Made by a program: the position numbers and the translations under genes. A stretch of DNA of 64,000 bases, taken from contig JAPZUF010000006.1 in assembly GCA_027533395.1 (NCBI GenBank), positions 1 through 64,000 on the forward strand. The letters run 5' to 3'. The stretch comes from Cyclobacteriaceae bacterium (GTDB lineage Bacteria; Bacteroidota; Bacteroidia; Cytophagales; Cyclobacteriaceae). Position 1 is the stretch's first letter; each line of letters starts with the position of its first letter. A model generated the notes under the pieces. The model saw only the letters and a program-made list of their open reading frames with translations, had not been told where the DNA came from and made no database searches. Positions 16,373-25,976 of this stretch are shown in pieces.

Positions 16373-17446
16373 ATGATTGAAAAATTAGAAGAAATAAAGC
16401 TGCGTTTCGAAGAAGTGGGTCAATTAATGGTTCAACCAGAATTAATTAAAGACGCCAAGAAATTCTCGCAACTCGGCAAAGAATACCGCGACCTCGAAAA
16501 AATTGTTATCAAATACAACGAATACGCCAAGGCGATTGCGCATCAAAAACAAGCGAAAGAAGTATTAGAAAAAGAAAAAGATGCTGAATTGCGCGAGTTG
16601 GCTAAAATGGAATTAGATGATTTAGAGCCTAAAATTGAAAACCTGGATGCAGAACTGAAAGAAATGCTCATTCCAAAAGACCCGAATGACGACAAAAATG
16701 TTTTATTAGAAATAAGAGCGGGCACAGGAGGTGACGAAGCTTCAATTTTTGCTGGTGACTTGTGGCGCATGTATCAACGCTTTTGCGATAGACGTGGATT
16801 AAAAATGACAGCCCTCGATTTTACAGAAGGCACAGTAGGTGGTTATAAAGAAATTATTTGCTCTGTTGCAGGGGATGGCGCATATGGGTTATTCAAATTT
16901 GAATCAGGTGTTCATCGCGTACAACGAGTACCGGCTACTGAACAACAAGGTCGCGTGCATACTTCTGCAGCTTCTGTTGTAGCCTTACCCGAGGTTGATG
17001 AAGTTGGCGATGTTGTGATTAACCCGGCCGATATTGAAATACAAACCGCACGCTCCAGTGGTGCCGGTGGACAAAATGTAAACAAAGTAGAAACCAAAGT
17101 GCAGTTAACGCATAAACCTACTGGTATTGTTATTACGTGCCAGGTGGAACGCTCTCAACATGGCAACCGTGAACGTGCTATGCAAATGCTGAAAACAAAA
17201 CTCTACGAAATGGAAGTAGAGAAACAAGAAAAAGAAATGGGCGCAGCCCGCAGGTCTTTGGTGAGAAGTGGCGACAGATCAGAAAAAATCAGAACCTATA
17301 ATTATCCGCAAAGTCGTGTTACCGACCACCGCATTGGGTACACGGTGTATAACCTTCCTTCTGTAATGAATGGCGAAATCGATGATTTCATTGAACAATT
17401 GCGCATTGCAGACAGTGCCGAGAAAATGACAGAGAACAATCGCTAA
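16373..17446 (+). CDS. prfA: Peptide chain release factor 1
   Basis: The 357-residue RF1 recognises UAA/UAG in the ribosomal A site. Seen are the N-terminal coiled coil (about 1-100), domain 2 with the PAT tripeptide ([18 protein letters not shown]) and the GGQ loop at 232-234 ([15 protein letters not shown]), which triggers peptide release. Domain 4 carries [17 protein letters not shown] identifies it as RF1 rather than RF2. Single gene. Confidence 0.96.
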   Translation: MIEKLEEIKLRFEEVGQLMVQPELIKDAKKFSQLGKEYRDLEKIVIKYNEYAKAIAHQKQAKEVLEKEKDAELRELAKMELDDLEPKIENLDAELKEMLIPKDPNDDKNVLLEIRAGTGGDEASIFAGDLWRMYQRFCDRRGLKMTALDFTEGTVGGYKEIICSVAGDGAYGLFKFESGVHRVQRVPATEQQGRVHTSAASVVALPEVDEVGDVVINPADIEIQTARSSGAGGQNVNKVETKVQLTHKPTGIVITCQVERSQHGNRERAMQMLKTKLYEMEVEKQEKEMGAARRSLVRSGDRSEKIRTYNYPQSRVTDHRIGYTVYNLPSVMNGEIDDFIEQLRIADSAEKMTENNR

Positions 17447-17497
17447 AATTTATAGCACATACTACAAACCAATTCGACCAAGATGGGTTTGTATGGT

Positions 17498-18817
17498 ATG
17501 AAAGGGAAAAGAGTGCTGTGCTGGTTTACAGAAAACTTGCGCCTACACGATAACGAAATGCTTTGGCAAGCCGCTACAAAAGCAAGCGCTGTTTTGCCAG
17601 TTTATATTATACCTGAACGTTGGTTTAAGTCAAATGCTTTGGGTTTCCCAAAATCCGGAGCATTTCGATTAAAGTTTTTGTTGGAATCCTTGACAGATTT
17701 AAAAGAACAATTAAAAGCAAAGCAAGCAAATTTATTGGTGTTGAGAGGCGAACCGAGCGAAATCATCAATAGGCTAGTAAAAGAACACAACATTCAACTT
17801 GTGGTGGCAAGCACTGCGGTAACGGCAGAAGAATGGCAAAACTTTAATCAAACTGAAAAAGAATTAAAAAAATTACAAGTGCCTATAGATTACTATTGGC
17901 AAAACACACTTTATCAGTTAAATGATATTCCTTGGCCCATCCATCGCTTGCCCGAAAATTTTACTGCCTTTAGAAAAGAAGCAGAACAAGAAGCCACGGT
18001 ACGCCAATCCTTTCCTGTACCTGATATTATCCCTTTTGATTTTAAAGTAGAAACAAGTTTCATCCCCTCTCTCGAAGATTGGAATATACCGCAACCAATA
18101 AGTGATGTACGTACAGCATATCCCTTTCGAGGTGGCGAATCTGCTGCACTTCAACACCTGAAACAATACATTTGGGAAGATGAACGCATTGCTACGTACA
18201 AAGAAACCCGCAACGAATTAATCGGAACTGCTTATTCCTCTAAATTATCTGCCTGGTTGGCCGTAGGTAGTATATCTCCACGTTATGTATATGAAGAGAT
18301 AAAAAAGTTTGAAGAAAAAAGAATTAAAAATGATTCTACCTATTGGTTGATTTTTGAATTGATGTGGCGCGATTATTTTCGCTTTGCCGCTAAAAAGTAT
18401 GGTAATGCCATCTTCCTAAAAAACGGCATCCGAAACAAAAAATACTCTTGGCAGAATGATGTAGAAAAATTTGAGAAGTGGCGTTTGGGTAAAACTGGCG
18501 AACGCTTTATTGATGCCAACATGCGTGAGTTGTTACACACAGGTTTTATGAGCAACCGAGGTAGACAAAATGTAGCCTGTTACCTGGCCAAAGATTTAAA
18601 AGTAAATTGGACCTGGGGTGCTGCCTGGTTCGAAAGTCAATTGATTGATTATGATGTATGCAGCAATTGGCTAAACTGGGCATATATTGCCGGAGTTGGC
18701 AACGACCCGCGTGAAGACCGATATTTCAATACAGAAAGTCAGGTAAGAAAATATGACCCGAAAGGCTTATATATGGAACGTTGGTTAGGACCGATAAATG
18801 AAACTATTAAACCTTAA
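17498..18817 (+). CDS. DASH-type cryptochrome / photolyase-family flavoprotein
   Basis: The 439-residue protein has an N-terminal photolyase domain (KRVLCWFTENLRLHDNE, antenna pocket) and a C-terminal FAD domain with YSSKLSAWLAVGSISPRYVY, FELMWRDYFRFAAKKYG, FMSNRGRQNVACYL and WFESQLIDYDVCSNWLNWAYIAG. The early signature ERWF..LGFPKSGAFRLKFLLESL is typical of cryptochrome-DASH, which repairs CPDs in single-stranded DNA and may sense blue light. The ATG at 17498 is chosen over 17483 because it fits the family start. Single gene. Confidence 0.88.
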   Translation: MKGKRVLCWFTENLRLHDNEMLWQAATKASAVLPVYIIPERWFKSNALGFPKSGAFRLKFLLESLTDLKEQLKAKQANLLVLRGEPSEIINRLVKEHNIQLVVASTAVTAEEWQNFNQTEKELKKLQVPIDYYWQNTLYQLNDIPWPIHRLPENFTAFRKEAEQEATVRQSFPVPDIIPFDFKVETSFIPSLEDWNIPQPISDVRTAYPFRGGESAALQHLKQYIWEDERIATYKETRNELIGTAYSSKLSAWLAVGSISPRYVYEEIKKFEEKRIKNDSTYWLIFELMWRDYFRFAAKKYGNAIFLKNGIRNKKYSWQNDVEKFEKWRLGKTGERFIDANMRELLHTGFMSNRGRQNVACYLAKDLKVNWTWGAAWFESQLIDYDVCSNWLNWAYIAGVGNDPREDRYFNTESQVRKYDPKGLYMERWLGPINETIKP

Positions 18818-18884
18818 GGATTTTTTTCTAACTCCAAAACAGTTTGATAGGTTAAAGTTTTTACAGAAAAAATTTAATTACTTG

Positions 18885-19994
18885 CTAATAAACTTTTGCT
18901 AACGAAGTAAAAATAGGCCACCAATCTGCTTTGCCTGTTTTCTTACCTAAGCGAACGATAATTAAATTCTTCGCAGGATTTACATACACAAATTGTCCTA
19001 ATATTCCTTCGGCCATAAAATCCTGACCGGGAGTTGGCATCCACCATTGGTATTGGTAATTCGCGATGCTTCCTTCAGTTGTATCTGATTTTGTAGATTC
19101 TTCCACCCATGATGGTGAAACAATTTGTTGACCATTCCAATTTCCTTTATTTAGATAAAGTCTTCCAATTTTAGAGAAGTCGTGTGCCCGGGCATTGAGA
19201 CAACAAAAAGTTTTTTCTAATCCATTTTTCTTTTTATCGATGCTCCACGAAGCATCGTACTCCATACCTAATGGAGTCCATATTTTTTCTTGCAGATAGT
19301 GTGTTACTGTTTTGTTTTGTAAAGCACGCTCAAGTATAAGTCCGAGTAACTGTGTGTTACCGCTGGCATAAGCAAATTTTTTACCGGGCTCTTCTGCCAA
19401 TTTCATCTTCGCAATTTGTTTTCTTAAGTTTCTACCATAATAGAAAGAGGCGGCATCACCAAAAGGATTATAATAACTTTCATTAAAATCAATTCCGGAA
19501 GTCATCTGTAAAGCATGTTTGATGCTTACTTTATCAAATCCGTTTTTCTTTAATTCGGGAATATAGTTTGTAATGGGTTCATCAACAGATTGAATCAAAC
19601 CATCATCAATGGCGCAACCTATTAAAATAGAAGTTACCGATTTGGCCATTGAGAAGGAAGGAACAACACTCGCTTCGTTGTACCGATCAAAATATTGTTC
19701 GTATTGAATCGTATCGTTTCGAATGATTAAAAAAGCAACCGTGTGATTATCTTCTAAATACTGACTGAAAGGAACATTATCGATAGAAGTAGGTTTTTTC
19801 CCTTTTTCTGTTGTATAAAATTGAAATGGTTTTGCGCTGGCAGTTAATGGTCTTGCCTGAAACTTTTTATGGTCTTTAATGTCTGCAAAATTGTAGAAAA
19901 CAAAACGACCAAGTTGACAAGCACCCATTAAAAAACACAAGCCAACCAACATCAGCAATCGGCTAAGAGTAGTATTTAAACTTGATTTTTTCAT
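18885..19994 (-). CDS. Serine hydrolase (class C beta-lactamase fold) lipoprotein
   Basis: The 369-residue protein starts at ATG 19994 with a signal peptide and lipobox (LCFLMGAC). The beta-lactamase/6-aminohexanoate-dimer-hydrolase fold is shown by the SMAKSVTS motif (nucleophile Ser and Lys of SxxK), YASGNTQ (Tyr/Asn motif) and the context FDKVSIKHALQMTSGIDF. The third KTG-like motif is not obvious. It is probably an esterase or peptidase at the cell envelope; the substrate is unknown. An upstream ATG at 20051 would add 19 residues before the signal peptide and is unlikely. Confidence 0.82.
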   Translation of the reverse strand: MKKSSLNTTLSRLLMLVGLCFLMGACQLGRFVFYNFADIKDHKKFQARPLTASAKPFQFYTTEKGKKPTSIDNVPFSQYLEDNHTVAFLIIRNDTIQYEQYFDRYNEASVVPSFSMAKSVTSILIGCAIDDGLIQSVDEPITNYIPELKKNGFDKVSIKHALQMTSGIDFNESYYNPFGDAASFYYGRNLRKQIAKMKLAEEPGKKFAYASGNTQLLGLILERALQNKTVTHYLQEKIWTPLGMEYDASWSIDKKKNGLEKTFCCLNARAHDFSKIGRLYLNKGNWNGQQIVSPSWVEESTKSDTTEGSIANYQYQWWMPTPGQDFMAEGILGQFVYVNPAKNLIIVRLGKKTGKADWWPIFTSLAKVY

Positions 19995-20119
19995 ACAGAC
20001 TATTTGTATCTTACTCTGTAAAAATATTTCATATCCTTTAATATTATTCATTTTAAAACTTTATTGTTTATTTTAAAGCTTCATTTTGAATAAAATAGTA
20101 GCTCCATAAATCGAATTGT

Positions 20120-21313
20120 ATGTATTACCACAAATTAGGCCAGATACCTCCCAAACGCCACACACAATTTCGCCAACCGGATGGTTCTTTATACAAAGAA
20201 GAATTGGTGAGCTCCGAAGGTTTCTCCAGCATCTATTCTAATTTATACCACATCAATGCGCCCACGCGCATCAAAGGCATTGTTAAGCAAGAGCCATACG
20301 GAGCGAAACGAATCGATGATTACAGCTTGCGCCAAACGCATTTGAATACTTCTAAAGTTACAAACACCGGAAAAGATTATTTAAGCGCCAGAAAAGTTTT
20401 GTTAACCAACAACGATTGCTCCATATCAATTTGTTCTCCCGAAGAGAGGAAGATGGATTACTTCTACAAAAATGCAGAAGGAGATGAAGTCATTTACATC
20501 CACGATGGCAGCGGCACGTTAATTTCACAATTCGGAAAATTAGATGTGAAGCAAGGCGATTATGTTGTTATACCTAGAACTGTGATTTACAAATTCGAAT
20601 TTAATGACGGGCCTTTGCGCTTGTTAATCATCGAATCGCCCACTCCTATCGAAACACCTAAACGTTATCGCAACGAATTAGGTCAGTTGTTAGAGCACGC
20701 TCCTTTTTGTGAACGCGATGTTCGTCCACCTCACGAATTGATTACCGACCGCAGCAAAGGAGAATTTTTAATGAAGATAAAAAAGCAAGGTTACTTGCAT
20801 CATTACATCTATGATTATAGTCCGCTGGATTTAATTGGCTGGGATGGATTCTTATGGCCTTATGCCTTTTCTATTCATGATTTCGAACCAATAACAGGAC
20901 GCATTCATCAACCCCCTCCGGTGCATCAAACTTTTCACACACGCAATTTTGTGATTTGTTCATTCGTGCCTCGTTTATTCGATTATCATCCGCTGGCTAT
21001 TCCGGCACCATACAACCACAGCAACATCGATAGCGATGAAGTATTGTATTATGCCGAAGGAAATTTCATGAGTCGCAGAGGCATAGAAAGAGGTTCATTT
21101 ACATTGCATCCAGGCGGTTTACCACACGGGCCACATCCGGGCACAGTAGAAAAAAGTATTGGTGCTAAAGAAACCCACGAGTTAGCGGTGATGATTGATA
21201 CCTTCAGACCCTTGTATCTTACAACCGATTCTCTAGAGTTTTTGGATAAAAATTATCCGATGAGTTGGACAGACCCATCTACCGAACCTTTTAATGAGAT
21301 TAATACGCCTTGA
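20120..21313 (+). CDS. hmgA: Homogentisate 1,2-dioxygenase-like cupin
   Basis: The 397-residue protein opens the homogentisate ring in tyrosine/phenylalanine catabolism. The N-terminal motif is YYHKLGQIPPKRHTQFR. The iron-site region is APYNHSNIDSDEVLYYAEGNF, with LPHGPHPG as the last His. Relative to the human enzyme, the His-to-Glu spacing has one extra residue, which I take as family variation. Partner genes (fumarylacetoacetase, HPPD) are not in the window. The ATG at 20120 gives the normal Bacteroidota length. Confidence 0.85.
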   Translation: MYYHKLGQIPPKRHTQFRQPDGSLYKEELVSSEGFSSIYSNLYHINAPTRIKGIVKQEPYGAKRIDDYSLRQTHLNTSKVTNTGKDYLSARKVLLTNNDCSISICSPEERKMDYFYKNAEGDEVIYIHDGSGTLISQFGKLDVKQGDYVVIPRTVIYKFEFNDGPLRLLIIESPTPIETPKRYRNELGQLLEHAPFCERDVRPPHELITDRSKGEFLMKIKKQGYLHHYIYDYSPLDLIGWDGFLWPYAFSIHDFEPITGRIHQPPPVHQTFHTRNFVICSFVPRLFDYHPLAIPAPYNHSNIDSDEVLYYAEGNFMSRRGIERGSFTLHPGGLPHGPHPGTVEKSIGAKETHELAVMIDTFRPLYLTTDSLEFLDKNYPMSWTDPSTEPFNEINTP

Positions 21314-21366
21314 TTTTTAGGTAAAGCACAAACAAGTTTTCCGAAAATCCATTGGTGCAAATAGCC

Positions 21367-21374
21367 TATCTTTG
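21367..21374 (+). promoter_or_regulatory. Putative -7 box for purD
   Basis: TATCTTTG matches TAnnTTTG exactly and ends 6 nt before the purD ATG, the same layout as mutS. No TTG stands at the usual distance. Confidence 0.4.
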
Positions 21375-21380
21375 CAGGCT

Positions 21381-22667
21381 ATGAACGTTTTGATTATCGG
21401 CAACGGAGGGCGCGAACACGCCTTCGCATATAAAATAAAACAAAGCAGTCTTTGCAAAAATGTATACATCGCCCCGGGCAACGCAGGCACTGCGCTAGAA
21501 GGAATCAACCTGAACATCGCTACAGATAACTTCGATGCACTTGCACAAGCATGTATCGAAAAAAATATTGAGTTAATCATTGTAGGGCCCGAGTTGCCAT
21601 TAGTAAAAGGCATCCGAGATTATTTCGAACTACATCCGCAGGTAAAACACATACCAATGGTTGGACCAAGTAAAGTGGGTGCACAATTAGAAGGAAGCAA
21701 AGATTTCTCAAAGCAATTTATGTTGCGCCATCATGTGCCCACGGCACAAGCAAAAACTTTTACAAAGGAAAATCTTGCAGAAGGCTTGCGCTATTTAGAA
21801 ACCTGCAACATGCCCATCGTTTTAAAAGCTGATGGTTTAGCTGCCGGTAAAGGCGTAATCATCGCGCAAAGTTTAACAGAAGCAAAGCAAGAATTAACAG
21901 AAATGTTAGCTGATGCTAAATTTGGTGCAGCCAGTGCTTCCGTATTAATAGAAGAATTTTTACAAGGCATTGAGTTATCTATTTTTGTGTTGACGGATGG
22001 TGAAGACTACATCATCTTACCCGAAGCAAAAGATTACAAACGCATTGGCGATGGCGATACGGGTTTAAATACCGGAGGCATGGGTTCTGTTTCTCCTGTT
22101 GTTTTTGCTGATGCTGCTTTCTTACAAAAAGTGGAAAGTGAAGTGATTATACCCACCATACAAGGTTTAAAGAAGGAAGGTATTTCTTATAAAGGTTTTA
22201 TATTTATCGGTTTGATGAATGTAAAAGGAAAGCCTTACGTGATTGAATACAACGCGCGCATGGGCGACCCCGAAACACAATCTGTATTGAGCAGAATTGA
22301 TTCGGATTTGCTGGAACTTTTACAAGCAGCTGCAACCGGTAAATTGAAACAGGTGCAATACGTGGCCACAAGCGATTATACTGTATCAGTAGTAATGGCT
22401 TCGGGCGGTTATCCGGGCGATTTTAAAAAAGGATTTGATATAAAAGGATTATCCAATGCGCAGACAAAAGTATTTCATGCCGGAACAAAGAACGTAAACC
22501 AAAGCATAGTAACAGATGGTGGTCGTGTGTTGGCCGTAACCGGAAGAGGCAAAACCCTAGCAGAAGCCCGCGAAAAGGCTTACGAAACTGTTGGTAAAAT
22601 AAACTGGGAAGGAGTAACTTTCCGAAAAGATATTGGGCTTGATTTGATGAACTGGAAAAATGGGTAG
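21381..22667 (+). CDS. purD: Phosphoribosylamine-glycine ligase (GAR synthetase)
   Basis: The 428-residue ATP-grasp enzyme of purine synthesis has N-terminal MNVLIIGNGGREHAFAY, GPELPLVKGI, ATP-grasp LKADGLAAGKGVIIA, GLNTGGMGSVSP and IEYNARMGDPETQ. The ATG at 21381 gives the standard start; the TTG three codons earlier lies inside the likely promoter. It is a single gene here, away from other pur genes. Confidence 0.96.
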   Translation: MNVLIIGNGGREHAFAYKIKQSSLCKNVYIAPGNAGTALEGINLNIATDNFDALAQACIEKNIELIIVGPELPLVKGIRDYFELHPQVKHIPMVGPSKVGAQLEGSKDFSKQFMLRHHVPTAQAKTFTKENLAEGLRYLETCNMPIVLKADGLAAGKGVIIAQSLTEAKQELTEMLADAKFGAASASVLIEEFLQGIELSIFVLTDGEDYIILPEAKDYKRIGDGDTGLNTGGMGSVSPVVFADAAFLQKVESEVIIPTIQGLKKEGISYKGFIFIGLMNVKGKPYVIEYNARMGDPETQSVLSRIDSDLLELLQAAATGKLKQVQYVATSDYTVSVVMASGGYPGDFKKGFDIKGLSNAQTKVFHAGTKNVNQSIVTDGGRVLAVTGRGKTLAEAREKAYETVGKINWEGVTFRKDIGLDLMNWKNG

Positions 22668-22705
22668 GCTCACACTATTCAATACAAAATAAATATAGAT
22701 AAGAC

Positions 22706-23872
22706 ATGGGATGTGCTTGTGGAACAACAAAAGGAACGAGTGTTAAAGGTTGCCAAAACAACGGCACGTGTGGCACAGGTGGATGTAATAAAATGAATGT
22801 ATTCGACTGGCTATCGGATATGGACCAGCCAGCATCAGAAAAGTTTAATATCGTTGAAATCAGATTTAAAAACGGCCGAAAAGATTTCTTCAGAAATGAG
22901 GATAACCTTGAGCTATATGCGGGTGACCCAGTGATTGTTGAAGTCCCGAATGGTCATCATCTTGGGCATGTTTCTTTACAAGGCGAGTTGGTGCGCTTAC
23001 AAATGCAGAAAAAAAATATTCCTTTGGATGATGAAATCAAAAAAATCTATCGGAAAGCCAACACACGCGATTTAGAAAAACTGGAAGAAGTTAAAAAACG
23101 CGAGCTGCCAACACTTTACAGAACACGCGAAATTGTAAAAGAAAAAAACCTGCAAATGAAACTCTCCGACATCGAGTTTCAGGCAGATAATACCAAAGCA
23201 ACCTTTTATTACTCTGCAGAAGACCGCGTAGATTTTCGTGAGTTGATTAAAGTATTGGCTTCAGAATTTAAAATCAGAGTAGAGATGCGCCAAATCAATT
23301 TGCGCCAAGAAGCTGGACGTATTGGTGGCATTGGTGTTTGCGGCAGAGAGTTGTGTTGCTCTACTTGGCTTACCGATTTTAAAAACGTTACAACAGGTGC
23401 TGCGCGATACCAGAATTTGTCCCTTAATCCTACTAAACTCTCAGGACAATGTGGTCGCTTGAAGTGTTGCCTCAACTACGAGTTAGAAACATATATGGAA
23501 GCGTTACAACACATTCCAAAAGTAGAAGAGCCACTTCTTACCCTGCAAGGAGAAGCTGTGTTACAAAAAACAGACATCTTCCGAAAAATTATGTGGTTTG
23601 GCTATAAAAATGAAAACACTTGGTATCCTGTTTCTACACAAAGGGTGAATCACATTTTAGAACTCAATAAAAACGGTATTAAACCCGCCACACTAGATTT
23701 AGATAAAGAAGCAACCAAAGAACCAATAGCTGCACTTAACAGCGATTTGGTTAACATGGACAATAAGTTCAAAAGCAAAAACAAAAAGAAGAAAAAGAAA
23801 AATAATCGCCAAGGTAGAAACCCTCAAGGTTTTACTGACAATCGTAACCCGCAACAACCACCCCGTTCATGA
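22706..23872 (+). CDS. ricT: RicT/PSP1-domain protein
   Basis: The 388-residue protein has a Cys-rich N-terminus (about 1-28: CACGTTKG, CQNNGTCGTGGC), a PSP1 domain (about 40-130) and the conserved core DNTKATFYYSAEDRVDFRELIK, followed by the Cys pattern IGVCGRELCCSTW and SGQCGRLKCCLNYE. In Bacillus, RicT (YaaT) with RicA and RicF forms an Fe-S complex affecting RNA processing; ricA and ricF are not seen here. The C-terminal tail is very Lys-rich. It overlaps gldH by 4 nt, a pairing common in Bacteroidota. Confidence 0.85.
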   Translation: MGCACGTTKGTSVKGCQNNGTCGTGGCNKMNVFDWLSDMDQPASEKFNIVEIRFKNGRKDFFRNEDNLELYAGDPVIVEVPNGHHLGHVSLQGELVRLQMQKKNIPLDDEIKKIYRKANTRDLEKLEEVKKRELPTLYRTREIVKEKNLQMKLSDIEFQADNTKATFYYSAEDRVDFRELIKVLASEFKIRVEMRQINLRQEAGRIGGIGVCGRELCCSTWLTDFKNVTTGAARYQNLSLNPTKLSGQCGRLKCCLNYELETYMEALQHIPKVEEPLLTLQGEAVLQKTDIFRKIMWFGYKNENTWYPVSTQRVNHILELNKNGIKPATLDLDKEATKEPIAALNSDLVNMDNKFKSKNKKKKKKNNRQGRNPQGFTDNRNPQQPPRS

Positions 23873-24345
23873 AATACTTTTGCTTCATTTTAGTATTGTT
23901 TTTATGCTCATGCGACTCCACACGATTGTTTGAAGAAAATGAAGACTTTAAAGAAGGCAATTGGGCTGCATCAACAAAGCCTTCATTCACTTTTAATATC
24001 CAAGACAATACACAAGCCTACTGTATTTATAGCAACTTACGTTATTCCTCTGACTATCCTTATTCCAGAATTTTTGTTCACTATGCTATTGCTGATTCTA
24101 TAGGAAATGTTATCACTCAACAATTAGCTTCAGGTTTTTTATTTGATGCCAAAACCGGAAAACCAACTGGTAACACAGGCATTGGCGATGTGTATGATAC
24201 AAGAATTATTTTAGTCGATAATTTTCAATTTCCTTATCCGGGTAAATTTAGTATTCAATTGAAGCAAGAAATGCGAGATGAAATTTTAACAGGTATTCTT
24301 GCAGCCGGCTATCGTATTGAATTATCTTCTTTGCCTAAGCCTTAG
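23869..24345 (+). CDS. gldH: Gliding motility lipoprotein GldH
   Basis: The 158-residue protein has lipobox FLCSC (Cys 14/15) and the GldH pattern FEENEDFKEGNWA, PSFTFNIQD, YSNLRYSSDYPYSRIFVHY and GIGDVYD. In Flavobacterium, GldH is needed for gliding; in non-gliders it may serve other envelope functions. It is co-translated with ricT (ATGA overlap). Its 3' end overlaps the convergent CDF transporter gene by 11 bp. Confidence 0.88.
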   Translation: MKYFCFILVLFLCSCDSTRLFEENEDFKEGNWAASTKPSFTFNIQDNTQAYCIYSNLRYSSDYPYSRIFVHYAIADSIGNVITQQLASGFLFDAKTGKPTGNTGIGDVYDTRIILVDNFQFPYPGKFSIQLKQEMRDEILTGILAAGYRIELSSLPKP

Positions 24346-25141
24346 CCTTTCCTAGTTTGATAATGGTTAATGCACCTTTTGCTACTATTATAAAAACTAT
24401 AGCACCGATTACTAAATCTGCCCATCGTTGATTGGTTAGCAAAACAATAATACCGGCAAGGATTACTCCTCCATTCACCCAAATATCATTCGATGTAAAA
24501 ATCATGCTGGCTTGCATGTGAGCTTCTTTGCTTTTACTTTTTTGCAATAAGTACAAACAAGCTGCATTACCCAAGAGTGCCAAAAACGAAATGCTAATCA
24601 TCCAAGTATAATCTGGTACAACAGTTGGCGTTAGAAATCTCCTTGCAGTTTCTATAAAACCCATCACCGCTAATAACAACTGCGCATATCCACTGGCAAG
24701 CGCAATATTCTTTTTGGCTTGAATTGTTTTCCCTATTGCCCATAAACTTAAACCATACACAAAAGCATCGGCTAACATATCCAAACCATCTGCTACCAAA
24801 CCCATACTTTTGCTCCATAAGCCAGCTAATCCTTCAATCACAAAAAATGAAGCATTGATAACCAATACTTGTATCAATAATTTTTGTTGATTAGCTTCTT
24901 CTCCATGTAAAAGATTAAAATCCTTTACTTCTAATTTTTCAACTTTTATAGCGCCAAAATTTAGCTGCTCTAATTTATTGGTGATGGAAGTATCCTCTCC
25001 AGTATGATAAACCAACAATTTTCTGGCTCCAATGTCGAATGACAAGCTTTTAATCTGTTCGTTCTCTTGCAATGAAAGCCGAATGATATTCTCTTCGGAA
25101 GGGCAATCCATGCCAGGTATTTTGTACTCAGTAACAAACAT
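24335..25141 (-). CDS. CDF-type cation efflux protein with HMA-like N-terminal domain
   Basis: The 268-residue protein from ATG 25141 has two parts. Residues 1-70 form a heavy-metal-associated domain (YKIPGMDCPSEEN, one Cys instead of the usual CxxC). The rest is a six-span cation diffusion facilitator membrane domain with DGLDMLADAFVYG in helix 2 and FTSNDIWVNGGV in helix 5. The usual C-terminal cytoplasmic domain is missing, as if replaced by the N-terminal one. The metal is unknown. The start follows the RDD gene stop by 4 nt, so the two are co-transcribed; a start 8 codons upstream would overlap that gene. Confidence 0.82.
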   Translation of the reverse strand: MFVTEYKIPGMDCPSEENIIRLSLQENEQIKSLSFDIGARKLLVYHTGEDTSITNKLEQLNFGAIKVEKLEVKDFNLLHGEEANQQKLLIQVLVINASFFVIEGLAGLWSKSMGLVADGLDMLADAFVYGLSLWAIGKTIQAKKNIALASGYAQLLLAVMGFIETARRFLTPTVVPDYTWMISISFLALLGNAACLYLLQKSKSKEAHMQASMIFTSNDIWVNGGVILAGIIVLLTNQRWADLVIGAIVFIIVAKGALTIIKLGKAKA

Positions 25142-25145
25142 AAGG

Positions 25146-25880
25146 TTACGATCGAGTAGCCACAATATAATCTTTCATAATCGTTTGCAAGAAACGAATG
25201 GGTTCTTTGGGCTTCGTATCTAAATTTAAAGCAGCAGCTAGCGCTTCACTCATTTCCAATATTCTGGCTTTGTGAGCATCATTTTTGTACTGACGATAAC
25301 GCTCTAATATTTGCTTTACAAGTAAGATATCTTCATCTTTTAAGTATTTTGCTTCAGGATACTGCGGTGTATAATTTTCTTTAGACTGAATGCCCAGTAC
25401 ATCACTTAGTTGCAAGTCTAATTTCGGAACCAATTTAATAACCGCAGTGTGCGCCACTATATCGCCTATGCGTTGCGCTTTAGCTGAAGATGCGACCAAA
25501 AAAGAAGCAATTCCACCCAAAGAGAAATAAATATCAACCATTCTAAAGGCCCACCGTGCTGCATAATCAGAAAAAGATGCACGACCACCCTTTAACCTAA
25601 TCACTTGTATTTTCATGATCATTTTACCAAAGCTTTGACCACTGTTCCATACCTCCATCACCAAAGAATAAAAAATAAAAACACAACTCATGAAAACACT
25701 AAAAATCAAAGCTGAGGTGCCTTCTAAATAAAATAAACTAAAGCCAATAAGAGATAGTATACCAATAATAGCCCAGATGATGATAAAGTCTATCATAAAA
25801 GCTACGATTCTGTCTCTCAAATCTGCTAACTCATATTCGAGGGTTACGTTCTGTGTTGTTACAATTTCAATGTTCTTCAT
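25146..25880 (-). CDS. RDD-family membrane protein
   Basis: The 244-residue protein has an RDD domain at about 12-150: LADLRDRIVAFMIDF (the Arg and Asp residues of the name), helices, and the NSGQSFGKMIMKIQVI motif after helix 2. A cytoplasmic C-terminal helical region of about 90 residues follows. It is divergent from the SpoIIM-MoxR-DUF58 block (96 bp between starts) and probably belongs to the same system. RDD proteins are of uncertain function; some are ion exchangers. Confidence 0.82.
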   Translation of the reverse strand: MKNIEIVTTQNVTLEYELADLRDRIVAFMIDFIIIWAIIGILSLIGFSLFYLEGTSALIFSVFMSCVFIFYSLVMEVWNSGQSFGKMIMKIQVIRLKGGRASFSDYAARWAFRMVDIYFSLGGIASFLVASSAKAQRIGDIVAHTAVIKLVPKLDLQLSDVLGIQSKENYTPQYPEAKYLKDEDILLVKQILERYRQYKNDAHKARILEMSEALAAALNLDTKPKEPIRFLQTIMKDYIVATRS

Positions 25881-25976
25881 GTTGTCAGCAATTTGGCTTT
25901 GCTAAGGTTAAACAAAATAAAATGAAAGTATGTATAAACCATTTCATTTTTGAAGATAAAGATATACATTCAAACC

